From Gilliamella sp. Occ3-1 (GTDB taxonomy: Bacteria; Pseudomonadota; Gammaproteobacteria; Enterobacterales; Orbaceae), in contig NZ_LZHQ01000019.1 of NCBI RefSeq assembly GCF_001690655.1, positions 1 through 44,058 on the forward strand: a stretch of 44,058 bases of DNA, read 5' to 3'. Position numbers and translations under genes: made by a program. The notes beneath the pieces were generated by a model, which was not told where the DNA came from, did no database searches, and saw only the letters and a program-made list of their open reading frames with translations. Positions 26,950-36,400 of the stretch are shown here, in pieces (positions within the stretch are counted from its first letter, which is position 1; each line of letters begins with the position of its first letter).

Positions 26950-27156
26950 TTAGTATTTATCGACTTTAAATAGATATTGTTGATTATTGGAATTAGTATT
27001 ACATTGTTGCGATTTATTCATTACACCACGACAATCTTCTAAAACACCGTGAACTTTTGACCAATGATAGGTCTTGCCTTCGTCGTTTTTCCCACCACAT
27101 CCAACTAATGCTAGGCTAAACATTAAACAAGATAGCCCAATAACTGCTACTTTCAT
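26950..27156 (-). CDS. Small lipoprotein of unknown function
   Basis: The 68-residue protein has a lipoprotein signal (MKVAVIGLSCLMFSLALVGC) with lipobox ALVGC, so C20 should be lipidated. The short mature part (GGKNDEGKTYHWSKVHG...) contains two further cysteines, in EDCRGV and QQCNTN, that could form a disulfide. It is rich in Asn and Gln near the end. A ribosome site (AAGGAG) precedes the ATG. The stop is separated by one base from the EamA gene start, suggesting a two-gene unit. I do not recognise a family. Confidence 0.7.
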   Translation of the reverse strand: MKVAVIGLSCLMFSLALVGCGGKNDEGKTYHWSKVHGVLEDCRGVMNKSQQCNTNSNNQQYLFKVDKY

Positions 27157-27219
27157 TTCTTTCTCCTTTTTGGCAAATACATTAAATAATTATAGGTATT
27201 ATATTTGTTTCTATTGAAG

Positions 27220-28118
27220 TTATTTTAATTCATAATTGATACGTTTAATAGCTAAAGTACCACCTATTTTTAATAGATGAAAAGCGCGCTCGGCTTTGTA
27301 TTCAATTAATAATTGAGGTGGTTCATCTAATGGTTCATCGGCTAATTCAAATGCCCCCCAATGAATGGCTATTGCGCAATGACAATTGAATTCATCATAT
27401 AACTGCACAGCTTGTTTAGGATAGATATGCTGTGATTACATATACCAACGTGGTGCATAAGCCCCAATTGGTATTAATGCCAAGTCTATTGAAGGAAAAC
27501 GCTTAGCGATCTCTTTTAATTCGACGGAGTAGCATGTATCCCCCATAAAATAGACCGTTTTTAATTGATCTTGATTATCAATATTAGATTGAATCATCCA
27601 ACCACACCATAATGCTTTGTTTACATCAAATAACCCACGATTGCTCCAGTGTATAGACGATGTTGCCAAAAAAGTAAGCTCATCAACAGTTACACTATCC
27701 CTCCAATCTAATTCAATAATTTGTTTTACTTCCAATTTTAATAATACTTTTTTTAAACCAAAAGGAGCCATTATTACAATATTAGGAAAACGCACAATTA
27801 ATTTCCGAATACTATGATAATCAAGATGATCATAGTGGTTATGTGAAATTACGATAAAATCAATCTGCGGTAGTTGTTCAATTTTTAAAGCTTGAGGTGT
27901 ACGACGTTTCGGTCCGAACAATTGTAACGGCCAAGAACGTTTAGAAAAGATAGGATCTGTCAAAATCATTTTACCGCCTAAACGGATCAATGTTGTTGAG
28001 TGACCAATCCACCAAGCTCTATCATCGGGCAAGTAAGGTTTATTTTCTCAAACCGTGTCTGATTAAAGTTACCCTCTTTAGAAGGTAAAACGTTACGTTC
28101 AAAATGCTGCGTAAAAAC
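27220..28118 (-). pseudogene. Broken metallo-beta-lactamase-fold hydrolase (NAPE-PLD/UlaG-like)
   Basis: The frame from 28032 encodes WWIGHSTTLIRLGGKMILTD, GPKRRTPQAL, the metal motif SHNHYDHLD and MGDTCYS, ending IPIGAYAPRWYM. These belong to a metallo-beta-lactamase family whose members hydrolyse N-acyl phospholipids or related esters. A TAA at 27436-27438 stops it, but the same frame continues (SQHIYPKQAV...) to 27220 with the conserved C-terminal IHWGAFELADEPLDEPP, so it is a nonsense mutation. Upstream, matching sequence (VLPSKEGNFNQTRFE) lies in another frame, so an A-run slip near 28043-28046 removed the N-terminus, and earlier residues are missing. A truncated 198-residue product keeps the HxHxDH motif but is unlikely to be functional. 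Confidence 0.82.
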
Positions 28119-28244
28119 TCACTTATTTTTATTTTAAAAGATTCGTCGTGCCTAAATCATTGAGCTGTATGATGCTTTTTGTTAGTAATTAAATCTTGCT
28201 TTTTATTATCTATCATTGTTACATTATCTTTACTACTAGTTAGT

Positions 28245-28616
28245 TTATTTATTTGCCATACGTTCAATTATTACAGCAACATTTCGAGCATTAGCTATTG
28301 CATTTGGTTTGGATACTTTAACTTTAAGCCAATTAACCGAGAATTGTTGAATAATACGCTCAGCAATACGCTCAGCAACACATTCAATCAATTCAAAATT
28401 CGAACATTCAACCAATTGTGTTATAGTTTGACTAACCACAAAATAATCTAAACAAAGTGATACGTTATCACTTTCTCCAGCAGGTTTATTATCCCACGCC
28501 ATTTCAAGATCAATAATTAATTTTTGTTTAATAGTCTTTTCCCACTCATACACGCCGATGGTGGTTAAAACAGTTAATCCTTCGATTAATACCCTATCTT
28601 TGCTATATGTATTCAT
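28245..28616 (-). CDS. folB: Dihydroneopterin aldolase
   Basis: FolB converts 7,8-dihydroneopterin to the hydroxymethyl pterin in folate synthesis. The ATG at 28616 gives 123 residues; a TTG four codons earlier (28628) is in frame but weaker. The alignment is clear: VLIEGLTVLTTIGVYEWEKT near 8-27 with the catalytic glutamate, DLEMAWDNKPAGESDNV near 35-51, LDYFVVSQTI near 55-64, ERIAERI near 84-90, VKVSKPNAIANARNVAVIIER near 98-118 with the catalytic lysine. It lies between the broken hydrolase and rsmE, pointing away from rsmE. Confidence 0.93.
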   Translation of the reverse strand: MNTYSKDRVLIEGLTVLTTIGVYEWEKTIKQKLIIDLEMAWDNKPAGESDNVSLCLDYFVVSQTITQLVECSNFELIECVAERIAERIIQQFSVNWLKVKVSKPNAIANARNVAVIIERMANK

Positions 28617-28713
28617 ACCTGATTCCAAAACATAAGTTACATTAAATAGAGATTACCGAATCTTGATAAATTACGCTATAATTTATTGCAAATAATATAA
28701 GATATACAAAATT

Positions 28714-29439
28714 ATGACTCGAATTTTTCAACCATTTACCATTGAGCCAAATAGTCTTGTTACCCTAGATGATAATGCATTTAACCATCTTATTCGTGTG
28801 TTACGCATGAAAGTAGGTGAAAATATTATCTTATTTGATGGTTCAAACCATATTACTCCCGCAGTTATATATGAAATCAATAAAAAAACAGTTATAGTAA
28901 AAACCTCTTTGCCCATTTTAGATAATCGTGAATCAACATTAGATATTCACTTAGGGCAAGTGATTTCACGCGGTGAAAAAATGGAGTTTACAATTCAAAA
29001 ATCAGTCGAATTAGGCGTAGCGAGTATTACCCCACTCCTTTCTGAACGTTGTGGCGTCAAACTCCATGAAGAAAGGCTCGAAAAGAAAATTCAGCAATGG
29101 CAAAAAATTGTTATTTCTGCTTGTGAACAGTGCGGTCGAAACATGATTCCAGTTATTCATCCAGTAATGAAGTTAGAAAGTTGGTGTGCTAGTTTGACCG
29201 AAGGCTTAAAACTCAATCTACACCCCAAAGCTAAATATGGTATTAAACAGTTAACTAATACACATAAACAAATTTACTTACTAATTGGACCTGAGGGTGG
29301 TTTATCTGATAATGAAATTAGCATGACACATAACTATCATTTTTCAGACATTTTACTCGGCCCTAGAGTGTTGCGAACAGAAACTGCAGCATTAACTGCT
29401 CTCACCGCCTTACAAGTACATTTAGGCGATCTTGGATAA
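28714..29439 (+). CDS. rsmE: 16S rRNA (uracil(1498)-N(3))-methyltransferase
   Basis: RsmE makes m3U1498 near the ribosomal decoding centre. It is a SPOUT methyltransferase of 241 residues: an N-terminal PUA-like domain ([20 protein letters not shown] near 25-44), then the knotted domain with [21 protein letters not shown] near 83-103, PLLSERC near 108-114, ACEQCGRN near 136-143, [12 protein letters not shown] near 191-202 and [12 protein letters not shown] near 215-226. It opens a plus-strand group rsmE-gshB-GNAT-yqgE-yqgF like that of E. coli. The 188-bp gap to gshB contains a nested inverted repeat. Confidence 0.95.
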   Translation: MTRIFQPFTIEPNSLVTLDDNAFNHLIRVLRMKVGENIILFDGSNHITPAVIYEINKKTVIVKTSLPILDNRESTLDIHLGQVISRGEKMEFTIQKSVELGVASITPLLSERCGVKLHEERLEKKIQQWQKIVISACEQCGRNMIPVIHPVMKLESWCASLTEGLKLNLHPKAKYGIKQLTNTHKQIYLLIGPEGGLSDNEISMTHNYHFSDILLGPRVLRTETAALTALTALQVHLGDLG

Positions 29440-29526
29440 ATATATCTTATACAAATGATAAGTAATGATTGCTTTGCAACTGAACTTGTAACGAGTATGA
29501 TAACAGTAAATATTAAATTTTAATTT

Positions 29527-29576
29527 GGGTATTATGATTAAAAAACCTGTTAAGTTAAAAAGTTTCAGGTATACCC
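29527..29576 (+). promoter_or_regulatory. Nested inverted repeat in the gshB leader
   Basis: ACCTG (29545-29549) pairs with CAGGT (29566-29570), and outside it GGGTAT (29527-29532) pairs with ATACCC (29571-29576), leaving a 12-base bulge on the left. It may be a leader structure or terminator for rsmE. The function is unknown. Confidence 0.3.
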
Positions 29577-29627
29577 ATGTTTCAGTATAAAACAATTTTA
29601 TAAAGACAAAATAGGTAAGGAGTCATC

Positions 29628-30584
29628 ATGATAAAGCTGGGCATTGTAATGGATCCAATTAGTCATATCAAAATAAAAAAAGACACCAGTTTTGCCATGT
29701 TACTTGAGGCACAAAAAAGGGGTTATGAACTTTTTTATATTGAAATGAATGACCTTTTTCTGGACACTGGTGAAGCTTATGCCACAACTCGATCTTTAAC
29801 AGTTTATAACGATAAAGATCATTGGTTTGAACTTGGGCAAGAACAGACGATTCCACTTAGTAAGCTTGACACAATTTTAATGCGCAAAGATCCACCTTTT
29901 GATACTGAATATATCTATGCTACATATATTCTAGAGCGTGCCGAAGCTAACGGTGTGTTAGTCGTAAATAAACCACAAAGTCTACGCGATTGTAACGAAA
30001 AGCTTTTTACCGCTTGGTTTGCCGAGTTTACACCAAAAACCTTAGTTACACGTCAAACACAGCATATCAAAGCTTTTCACGAGCAACACCATGATATCAT
30101 TTTAAAACCACTTGATGGCATGGGGGGGGCATCTATTTTTCGTATCAAACAAGACGATCCCAATGTTTCAGTGATTATTGAAACGTTAACCGAACATAAC
30201 ACACGTTATTGTATGGCTCAAAACTTTATTCCTGCGATTAAAGACGGTGATAAACGTGTATTAGTGGTTGATGGTGAACCTGTACCTTATTGTTTAGCAC
30301 GAATCCCTCAAAAAGGTGAAACTCGTGGCAACCTTGCGGCTGGAGGACATGGCGAAGTTAGAGCCTTAAGCGAAAGCGATTGGCACATAGCTAAAAGCAT
30401 CGCCCCAGTTTTAAAAGAAAAAGGTCTACTATTTGTAGGACTTGATATCATTGGTGATAAGTTGACCGAAATTAACGTTACCAGCCCAACTTGCGTTCGA
30501 GAAATTGAAGCTGCCAACCCTGACCTTTCAATCACCGGTATGTTAATGGACGCTATCGAATACCGATTAAATAAAAAGAGTTAA
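29628..30584 (+). CDS. gshB: Glutathione synthetase
   Basis: GshB joins gamma-glutamylcysteine and glycine with ATP. The 318 residues match the E. coli enzyme: LGIVMDPISHIKIKKDTSFAML near 3-24, the MRKDPPFDTEYIYATYILERAE stretch near 85-106, VVNKPQSLRDCNEKLFT near 112-128, the ATP-grasp P-loop LKPLDGMGGASIFRI near 159-173, RVLVVDGEPVPYCLARIP near 209-226, GNLAAGG near 232-238 and ITEIN-type metal site as LTEINVTSPTC near 282-292. A good ribosome site (AAGGAG) precedes the ATG. gshA is not in the window. The GNAT gene follows after 3 bp. Confidence 0.97.
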   Translation: MIKLGIVMDPISHIKIKKDTSFAMLLEAQKRGYELFYIEMNDLFLDTGEAYATTRSLTVYNDKDHWFELGQEQTIPLSKLDTILMRKDPPFDTEYIYATYILERAEANGVLVVNKPQSLRDCNEKLFTAWFAEFTPKTLVTRQTQHIKAFHEQHHDIILKPLDGMGGASIFRIKQDDPNVSVIIETLTEHNTRYCMAQNFIPAIKDGDKRVLVVDGEPVPYCLARIPQKGETRGNLAAGGHGEVRALSESDWHIAKSIAPVLKEKGLLFVGLDIIGDKLTEINVTSPTCVREIEAANPDLSITGMLMDAIEYRLNKKS

Positions 30585-30587
30585 ACA

Positions 30588-31040
30588 ATGATTAGACAAT
30601 ATAAATCTGAAGATTTAAATAGCGTAATGACAATATGGTTGCAAGGTAATTTGCAAGCTCATAACTTTATCAATCCTGAGTTTTTTAAACAAAATTGTGA
30701 TTTAGTAAAAATGTTAATTCCAATGTCTACTTTATACGTTCAAGACCTTGATGGAGTTAAAGGGTTTATCGGTATAACTGGAAATTATATTTCAGGTCTA
30801 TTTGTAGATGAAGCTTTTCGCCGACAAGGAACAGGTAAAGCTCTTGTTGAAAAAGCAAAACAACGCCATACAGAACTCTTTGTACATGTTTATAAAAAAA
30901 ATACTAATGCGATTAACTTTTATCTTTCTCAAAATTTTGAAATTGTTTCAGAATCGATCAATGAAGAAACAAATGAACCAGAATTATTAATGCACTGTAA
31001 TGTTGAACACAGCGTTAAAATTGGCAAATGTGCATTATAA
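30588..31040 (+). CDS. GNAT-family N-acetyltransferase
   Basis: The 150-residue protein is a single GNAT domain resembling E. coli YjaB-type acetyltransferases: MIRQYKSEDLNSVMTIW at 1-17, a motif A acetyl-CoA loop ISGLFVDEAFRRQGTGKALVEKA near 67-89 and motif B NTNAINFYLSQNFEIV near 106-121. The substrate is unknown. It is only 3 bp after gshB and 21 bp before yqgE, so it is embedded in a conserved operon where E. coli has no such gene. This suggests an insertion in this lineage. Confidence 0.85.
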   Translation: MIRQYKSEDLNSVMTIWLQGNLQAHNFINPEFFKQNCDLVKMLIPMSTLYVQDLDGVKGFIGITGNYISGLFVDEAFRRQGTGKALVEKAKQRHTELFVHVYKKNTNAINFYLSQNFEIVSESINEETNEPELLMHCNVEHSVKIGKCAL

Positions 31041-31061
31041 AATTAACTTGAATGTGAAACT

Positions 31062-31619
31062 ATGAATTTAAAAAACCATTTTATTATCGCAATGCCAACA
31101 CTTGATGATTCTTTGTTTAGTCATTCAGTTATTTATATTTGTGAACATAATCGTGATGGTGCCATGGGAATTATGATTAATAAACCAATTATTGATCTTA
31201 ATGTTGCGACAGTTCTTACACGCCTAGAAATTACTTCACCAACAAGTTGTGCTGAATTAGAACAACCTGTATTTTGTGGAGGTCCCATTGCTGATGAACA
31301 AGGGTTTATTTTACATACGCCTCAACAAGGATTTGCTTCTAGTATTCAGATCTCAGATGACGTGATGATTAGCACCTCACTTGATGTGCTTAAATCAATA
31401 GGCTCACCTGAACAGCCCCAAAATATCTTTTTGGCTTTAGGTTATTCAAGCTGGCAATCTTTACAACTTGAGAACGAAATTGCCCGCAATGATTGGTTGG
31501 TCGTCGATGTTGATCCCAAAATTATTTATGAAGTTGCTATTGATGAACGTTGGCAAAAAGCCGCCCAATCACTTGGGGTTAATATGAATACTATTTCACA
31601 CCAAATGGGAAATGCATGA
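31062..31619 (+). CDS. yqgE: YqgE/UPF0301 (AlgH-like) protein
   Basis: The 185-residue cytoplasmic protein matches UPF0301: NHFIIAMPTLDDSLFSHSVIYICEHNRDGAMGIMINKP spread over residues 5-42, FCGGPIADEQGFILH near 71-85, ISTSLDVLKSIGSPEQP near 102-118, LGYSSWQSLQLENEIARNDWL near 126-146. The function is unclear; AlgH in Pseudomonas affects alginate gene expression. It sits between the GNAT gene and yqgF, with a 3-bp gap to yqgF, the arrangement conserved across gammaproteobacteria. Confidence 0.94.
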   Translation: MNLKNHFIIAMPTLDDSLFSHSVIYICEHNRDGAMGIMINKPIIDLNVATVLTRLEITSPTSCAELEQPVFCGGPIADEQGFILHTPQQGFASSIQISDDVMISTSLDVLKSIGSPEQPQNIFLALGYSSWQSLQLENEIARNDWLVVDVDPKIIYEVAIDERWQKAAQSLGVNMNTISHQMGNA

Positions 31620-31622
31620 CCC

Positions 31623-32033
31623 ATGGCAACCATTATCGCATTTGATTTTGGCACAGCCAGTATTGGAGCGGCTATTGGCCAAGATATAACTAAAACAGCC
31701 AATCCTTTATGCTCGTTTAAAGCCCGAGATGGTATTCCTAACTGGCAAACTATCGAAAAGGTCTTAAATGAGTGGAAACCCGACTTTTTAATAGTTGGGT
31801 TACCCTTAAATATGGATGGTACAGAACAACCTCTTACGGCTAGAGCACGCAAATTTGCTAACCGATTACACGGTATGTTTGGCTATCAAGTCCATCTACA
31901 AGATGAGCGCTTATCAACTGTTGAAGCTAAATCTCATATTTTTGCATCTCGTGGTTTTCGTGCACTGAAAAAAGGTCATGTAGATGCTACATCGGCAATC
32001 ATTATTTTAGAAAGTTGGTTTGAAAATAATTAG
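31623..32033 (+). CDS. ruvX: Putative pre-16S rRNA nuclease (RuvX/YqgF)
   Basis: YqgF is an RNase H-like nuclease implicated in 5' processing of pre-16S rRNA. The 136 residues show [14 protein letters not shown] at 7-20 (first catalytic Asp), [28 protein letters not shown] near 54-81, the [10 protein letters not shown] stretch near 92-101 (second acidic pair) and [19 protein letters not shown] near 116-134 (third Asp). All catalytic acids are present. It closes the rsmE-to-yqgF group. Confidence 0.94.
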   Translation: MATIIAFDFGTASIGAAIGQDITKTANPLCSFKARDGIPNWQTIEKVLNEWKPDFLIVGLPLNMDGTEQPLTARARKFANRLHGMFGYQVHLQDERLSTVEAKSHIFASRGFRALKKGHVDATSAIIILESWFENN

Positions 32034-32131
32034 TAATTTTATTTAATTGGTTATTTTGTAAATAATTAATCGCCATTAAATTTCATCCTTGCTAAAATAA
32101 CAACAACTTTTTATTGTAAGGGCTACTTGTC

Positions 32132-33169
32132 GTGTCAAATAACAATTCTCTTAGTTATAAAAATGCTGGTGTCGATATCGATGCCGGTAATGAACTAGTT
32201 AATCGCATTAAATCTGTAGTAAAAGAAACCAAGCGTCCTGAGGTAATGGGAGGACTGGGAGGCTTTGGTGCACTATGTGCTATTCCGCAAAAATATAAAG
32301 AACCGATTTTAGTATCAGGCACTGATGGTGTGGGTACTAAATTACGCCTTGCAATGGATTTAAACCGTCATGAATCAATTGGCATTGATTTAGTGGCAAT
32401 GTGTGTTAACGATCTGATTGTACAAGGTGCTGAACCTTTATTCTTCCTTGATTATTATGCTACCGGCAAACTTAATGTTGATGTTGCAGCCACTGTGGTA
32501 ACTGGTATTGCTGAGGGTTGTAAACAAGCAGGTTGTGCTTTAGTTGGCGGTGAAACAGCTGAAATGCCGGGTATGTATCATGCTAATGACTATGATTTAG
32601 CTGGATTTTGTGTTGGCGTTGTTGAAAAGTCAGCCATGATCGATGGTAGCAAAGTACAAGATGGTGATGCATTAATTGCATTAGCATCAAGCGGTGCTCA
32701 TTCTAATGGCTATTCATTAATGCGTAAAATAATTGAAGTCAGCGGTGTAAATCCTGCCACTGAACAGTTAAATGGCAAAACTCTTGCCGATCACCTACTT
32801 GTACCAACTAAGATCTACGTTAAGTCCGTTCTTGACCTTATTACTCAAGTTGATGTGCACGCCATTGCCCATATAACTGGCGGTGGGTTCTGGGAAAATA
32901 TTCCTCGTGTTTTGCCTGAAAATACTCAAGCAGTCATTAATGAAGCTAGTTGGCAATGGCCAGCAATATTTAATTGGTTACAACAAGCGGGAAATGTTAG
33001 CCGTCACGAAATGTATCGAACTTTTAATTGTGGTGTTGGCTTAATTATTGCTTTACCAAAACAGTTAGCCGATAAAGCAATTACTTTACTAAATAATCAT
33101 GGTGAAAAGGCTTGGCTATTAGGTGAAATTAAAAATTCAACGTCAAATGACCGTGTTATTATTAAGTAG
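32132..33169 (+). CDS. purM: Phosphoribosylformylglycinamidine cyclo-ligase (AIR synthetase)
   Basis: PurM closes the imidazole ring of AIR in purine synthesis. The 345 residues match: [17 protein letters not shown] near 7-23, [13 protein letters not shown] near 41-53, [18 protein letters not shown] near 60-77, [25 protein letters not shown] near 90-114, [11 protein letters not shown] near 139-149 and [15 protein letters not shown] near 248-262. The start is a GTG at 32132. The usual downstream partner purN is absent; a strong terminator follows. No obvious PurR operator was seen upstream. Confidence 0.95.
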   Translation: MSNNNSLSYKNAGVDIDAGNELVNRIKSVVKETKRPEVMGGLGGFGALCAIPQKYKEPILVSGTDGVGTKLRLAMDLNRHESIGIDLVAMCVNDLIVQGAEPLFFLDYYATGKLNVDVAATVVTGIAEGCKQAGCALVGGETAEMPGMYHANDYDLAGFCVGVVEKSAMIDGSKVQDGDALIALASSGAHSNGYSLMRKIIEVSGVNPATEQLNGKTLADHLLVPTKIYVKSVLDLITQVDVHAIAHITGGGFWENIPRVLPENTQAVINEASWQWPAIFNWLQQAGNVSRHEMYRTFNCGVGLIIALPKQLADKAITLLNNHGEKAWLLGEIKNSTSNDRVIIK

Positions 33170-33184
33170 TAAGTATTCTATTTT

Positions 33185-33226
33185 AGATATTATGCAACTT
33201 TAGATAAGTTGGATAATATCTTTTTT
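33185..33226 (+). terminator. Rho-independent terminator of purM
   Basis: A 16-bp stem with one mismatch (33185-33200 with 33206-33221, loop TAGAT) is followed by a run of T residues (33221-33226). It starts 15 bases after the purM stop. Confidence 0.9.
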
Positions 33227-33461
33227 AGCCTACTACAAAGTTTATTGATTCAAAAAATCACCAATAGCATAACTAACTAGATACCATTGCTCTGTTTTTT
33301 CAATCATCATCTTTCGTCTATCCTGTAACCCAAAAATTCAACGCTTTTACTCAAAAATTAATATAAAAATAGCTCAAAGTAACCTGACTTTTTGATACAA
33401 TAGTAAATAAAATTATTATAACAAAGTAATGTCGTAATACTTTAAAATAAAAGGTTTTTTA

Positions 33462-36400
33462 ATGATCATATCAGACGCTAATAGTGCGGTATCATCCGTC
33501 GCTTATCGTGCAAACGAAGTCATCGCTATTTATCCAATTACACCAAGCTCAGCTATGGCAGAGCAGGCAGGTACATGGGCAGAATTTAACAAGCCAAACA
33601 TATTTGGTGATACACCAAGAGTGATTGAAATGCAGTCCGAAGCAGGTGCAATTGCAACTGTTCATGGTTCATTAATGACAGGTGCACTTGCAACTTCGTT
33701 TACTTCATCACAAGGTTTGCTTTTAATGATCCCATCGCTGTACAAAATAGCCGGCGAACTGACTCCTTTTGTTTTGCATGTTGCAGCACGTACTGTTGCA
33801 ACGCATGCTCTTTCAATTTTTGGCGATCATTCTGACGTGATGGCAATTAGGCAAACTGGTTTTGCGATGCTTTGTTCTAGCTCAGTGCAAGAAGCACAGG
33901 ATTTTGCCTTAATTTCGCAAATGGCCAGCTTTAATAGCCTTGTTCCTTTTGTTCATTTTTTTGATGGATTTAGAACCTCACATGAAGTTAATAAAATCCA
34001 TCCAATAAGTGATGACCAAATTCGTAATTTATTACCACACGAAGCTATTAAAGCCTATCGCTCACGAGCATTAACGCCTGATAAACCGGTAACTAGAGGT
34101 ACATCAGCTAATCCTGATACATACTTCCAGTGCCGAGAAGCGATAAATACTTATTATGATAATGTTTATCAACATGTTGTTGATGCTATGGATGCTTTTG
34201 CAGCAGAAACAGGCCGAAAGTATCAACCTTTTGAATATTATGGTGCTAGTGATGCTGAGCATATTATTATAGTTATGGGATCTGGTGCTAGTACCGCCAA
34301 AGAAGTAGTGGATGTTTTACTTAAACAAAACGAAAAAGTTGGGGTTGTGATCGTTAGGCTATTCCGCCCATTTTCAGCCAATCATCTGCTCGAAGTTATT
34401 CCAAGTACTGTTAATAAAATTGCTGTGCTTGATAGAACTAAAGAGCCGGGGGCCCAAGCCGAACCGCTTTATTTAGATATTATGACCGCATTTGCTGAAA
34501 GCCTGTCGCGCAAAGAACGCGCAACTATGCCTCTTATTATAGGTGGACGCTATGGGTTATCATCTAAAGAATTTGATCCTCGTTGTGTACTTGCTATTTT
34601 TAATGAACTTGGATTAGATAAACCCAAACCACGTTTTACCGTTGGTATTTATGATGATATAACAGGGCTTTCTTTACCTTTACCTCACCAATCGATACCA
34701 CAAAAATCTGCTCTTGAAGCGTTATTTTATGGGCTTGGCAGTGATGGCACGGTATCTGCAACCAAAAATAATATTAAAATTATTGGTGATAATTCTCCTT
34801 TTTATGTACAAGGATATTTTGTATATGACTCTAAAAAAGCAGGAGGTTTGACGACTTCACACTTACGAGTCAGCTTAGATCCAATTGATTCACCCTATTT
34901 AATTACCAGCGCACACTTTATTGGCTGCCACCAAGATCAGTTTATCGATAAATATCAAATTGTTGATAAGTTAAAGGACGATGGTATCTTTTTACTTAAC
35001 ACTCCATATAGCAAAGATAAAGTTTGGCATCGTCTACCTAAAGAAGTGCAAGCACAATTAATACAAAAACGAGCACACTTTTACATTGTAAATGCAGCAA
35101 AAATAGCTCGTGAATGTAATTTAGGCGCAAGAATTAATACCGTTATGCAGGCGGCATTTTTTCATCTAGCTGGAATTTTTAAAAACGATTTTAATATCGC
35201 CCAATTAAAAGAAGTCATTGCCAAAAGTTACAGCAGTAAAGGACAAGATTTAGTTGAAAATAACTGGAAAGCGCTCGACTTAGCTATAGCTTCGCTTGAA
35301 CAAATACCACTTAGCTGTGTTGATCAAAGCAGTTCAACAATGCCATCTATTGTACCTGCTAACGCGCCTGATTTTGTTAAAACAGTCACTGCTGCAATGT
35401 TAGCTGGTTTAGGCGATAACTTGCCTGTATCAGCATTTCCGCCCGATGGAACTTGGCCTATAGGTACAACTAAGTGGGAAAAACGTAACATTGCTGAAGA
35501 GATCCCTATTTGGCAACCCGAACTGTGTACCCAATGTAATCATTGTGCGGTTGCTTGTCCTCATGCGGCTATTCGAGCTAAGGTTGTTGATCCTGATGAA
35601 ATGATCAATGCGCCTGATTCATTAAGCTCACTTGAAGTAAAAGCCCGTGATATGAAAGGTCAACGCTACGTCCTACAAGTAGCGCCAGAAGATTGTACTG
35701 GATGCAACTTATGTGTCGAAGTTTGCCCAGCTCGTGATCGTAATAATTTTGAAATTAAAGCCATTAACATGCAATCACGTATCGATAATCTTGAGACTCA
35801 ACGAGCTAACTTTGAGTACTTTACTGCATTGCCTGATCGTGATATCAGCACGCTTGAACGCATTGATGTGCGTACATCGCAATTACTTACACCGTTATTT
35901 GAATATTCGGGTGCTTGCGCAGGTTGTGGGGAAACACCATACATCAAATTGTTGACCCAACTTTATGGCGACCATTTAGCAATTGCTAATGCTACGGGAT
36001 GTTCCTCAATTTATGGTGGCAACCTCCCATCATCGCCTTATACTACTGATCAAAATGGTCGTGGTCCAGCTTGGGCAAACTCATTATTTGAAGATAATGC
36101 AGAGTTTGCATTAGGGTATCGTATTACTTATAACCAACATAAAAAACGGGCGTTACGTTTGCTTGATTATGTTGCTGGCAACATTTCGCCCGAAATAGTC
36201 ATCGCCTTAAAATCGCCAGAAACCTCTATAGCTGAAAAACGTCAACAAGTCAAGTTATTACGTAAACAGCTTGCACACTTAGATTCTTCGCAAGCACAAG
36301 AGTTGATGATAGATGCAAATTATTTGGTAGATAAGTCAGTTTGGGCTATTGGTGGCGATGGTTGGGCTTATGATATTGGATTCGGCGGGCTTGATCATGT

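Noticed and set aside
32034..32131. PurR operator upstream of purM
   Set aside because: No match to the ACGCAAACGTTTTCGT-type palindrome was seen in this gap.
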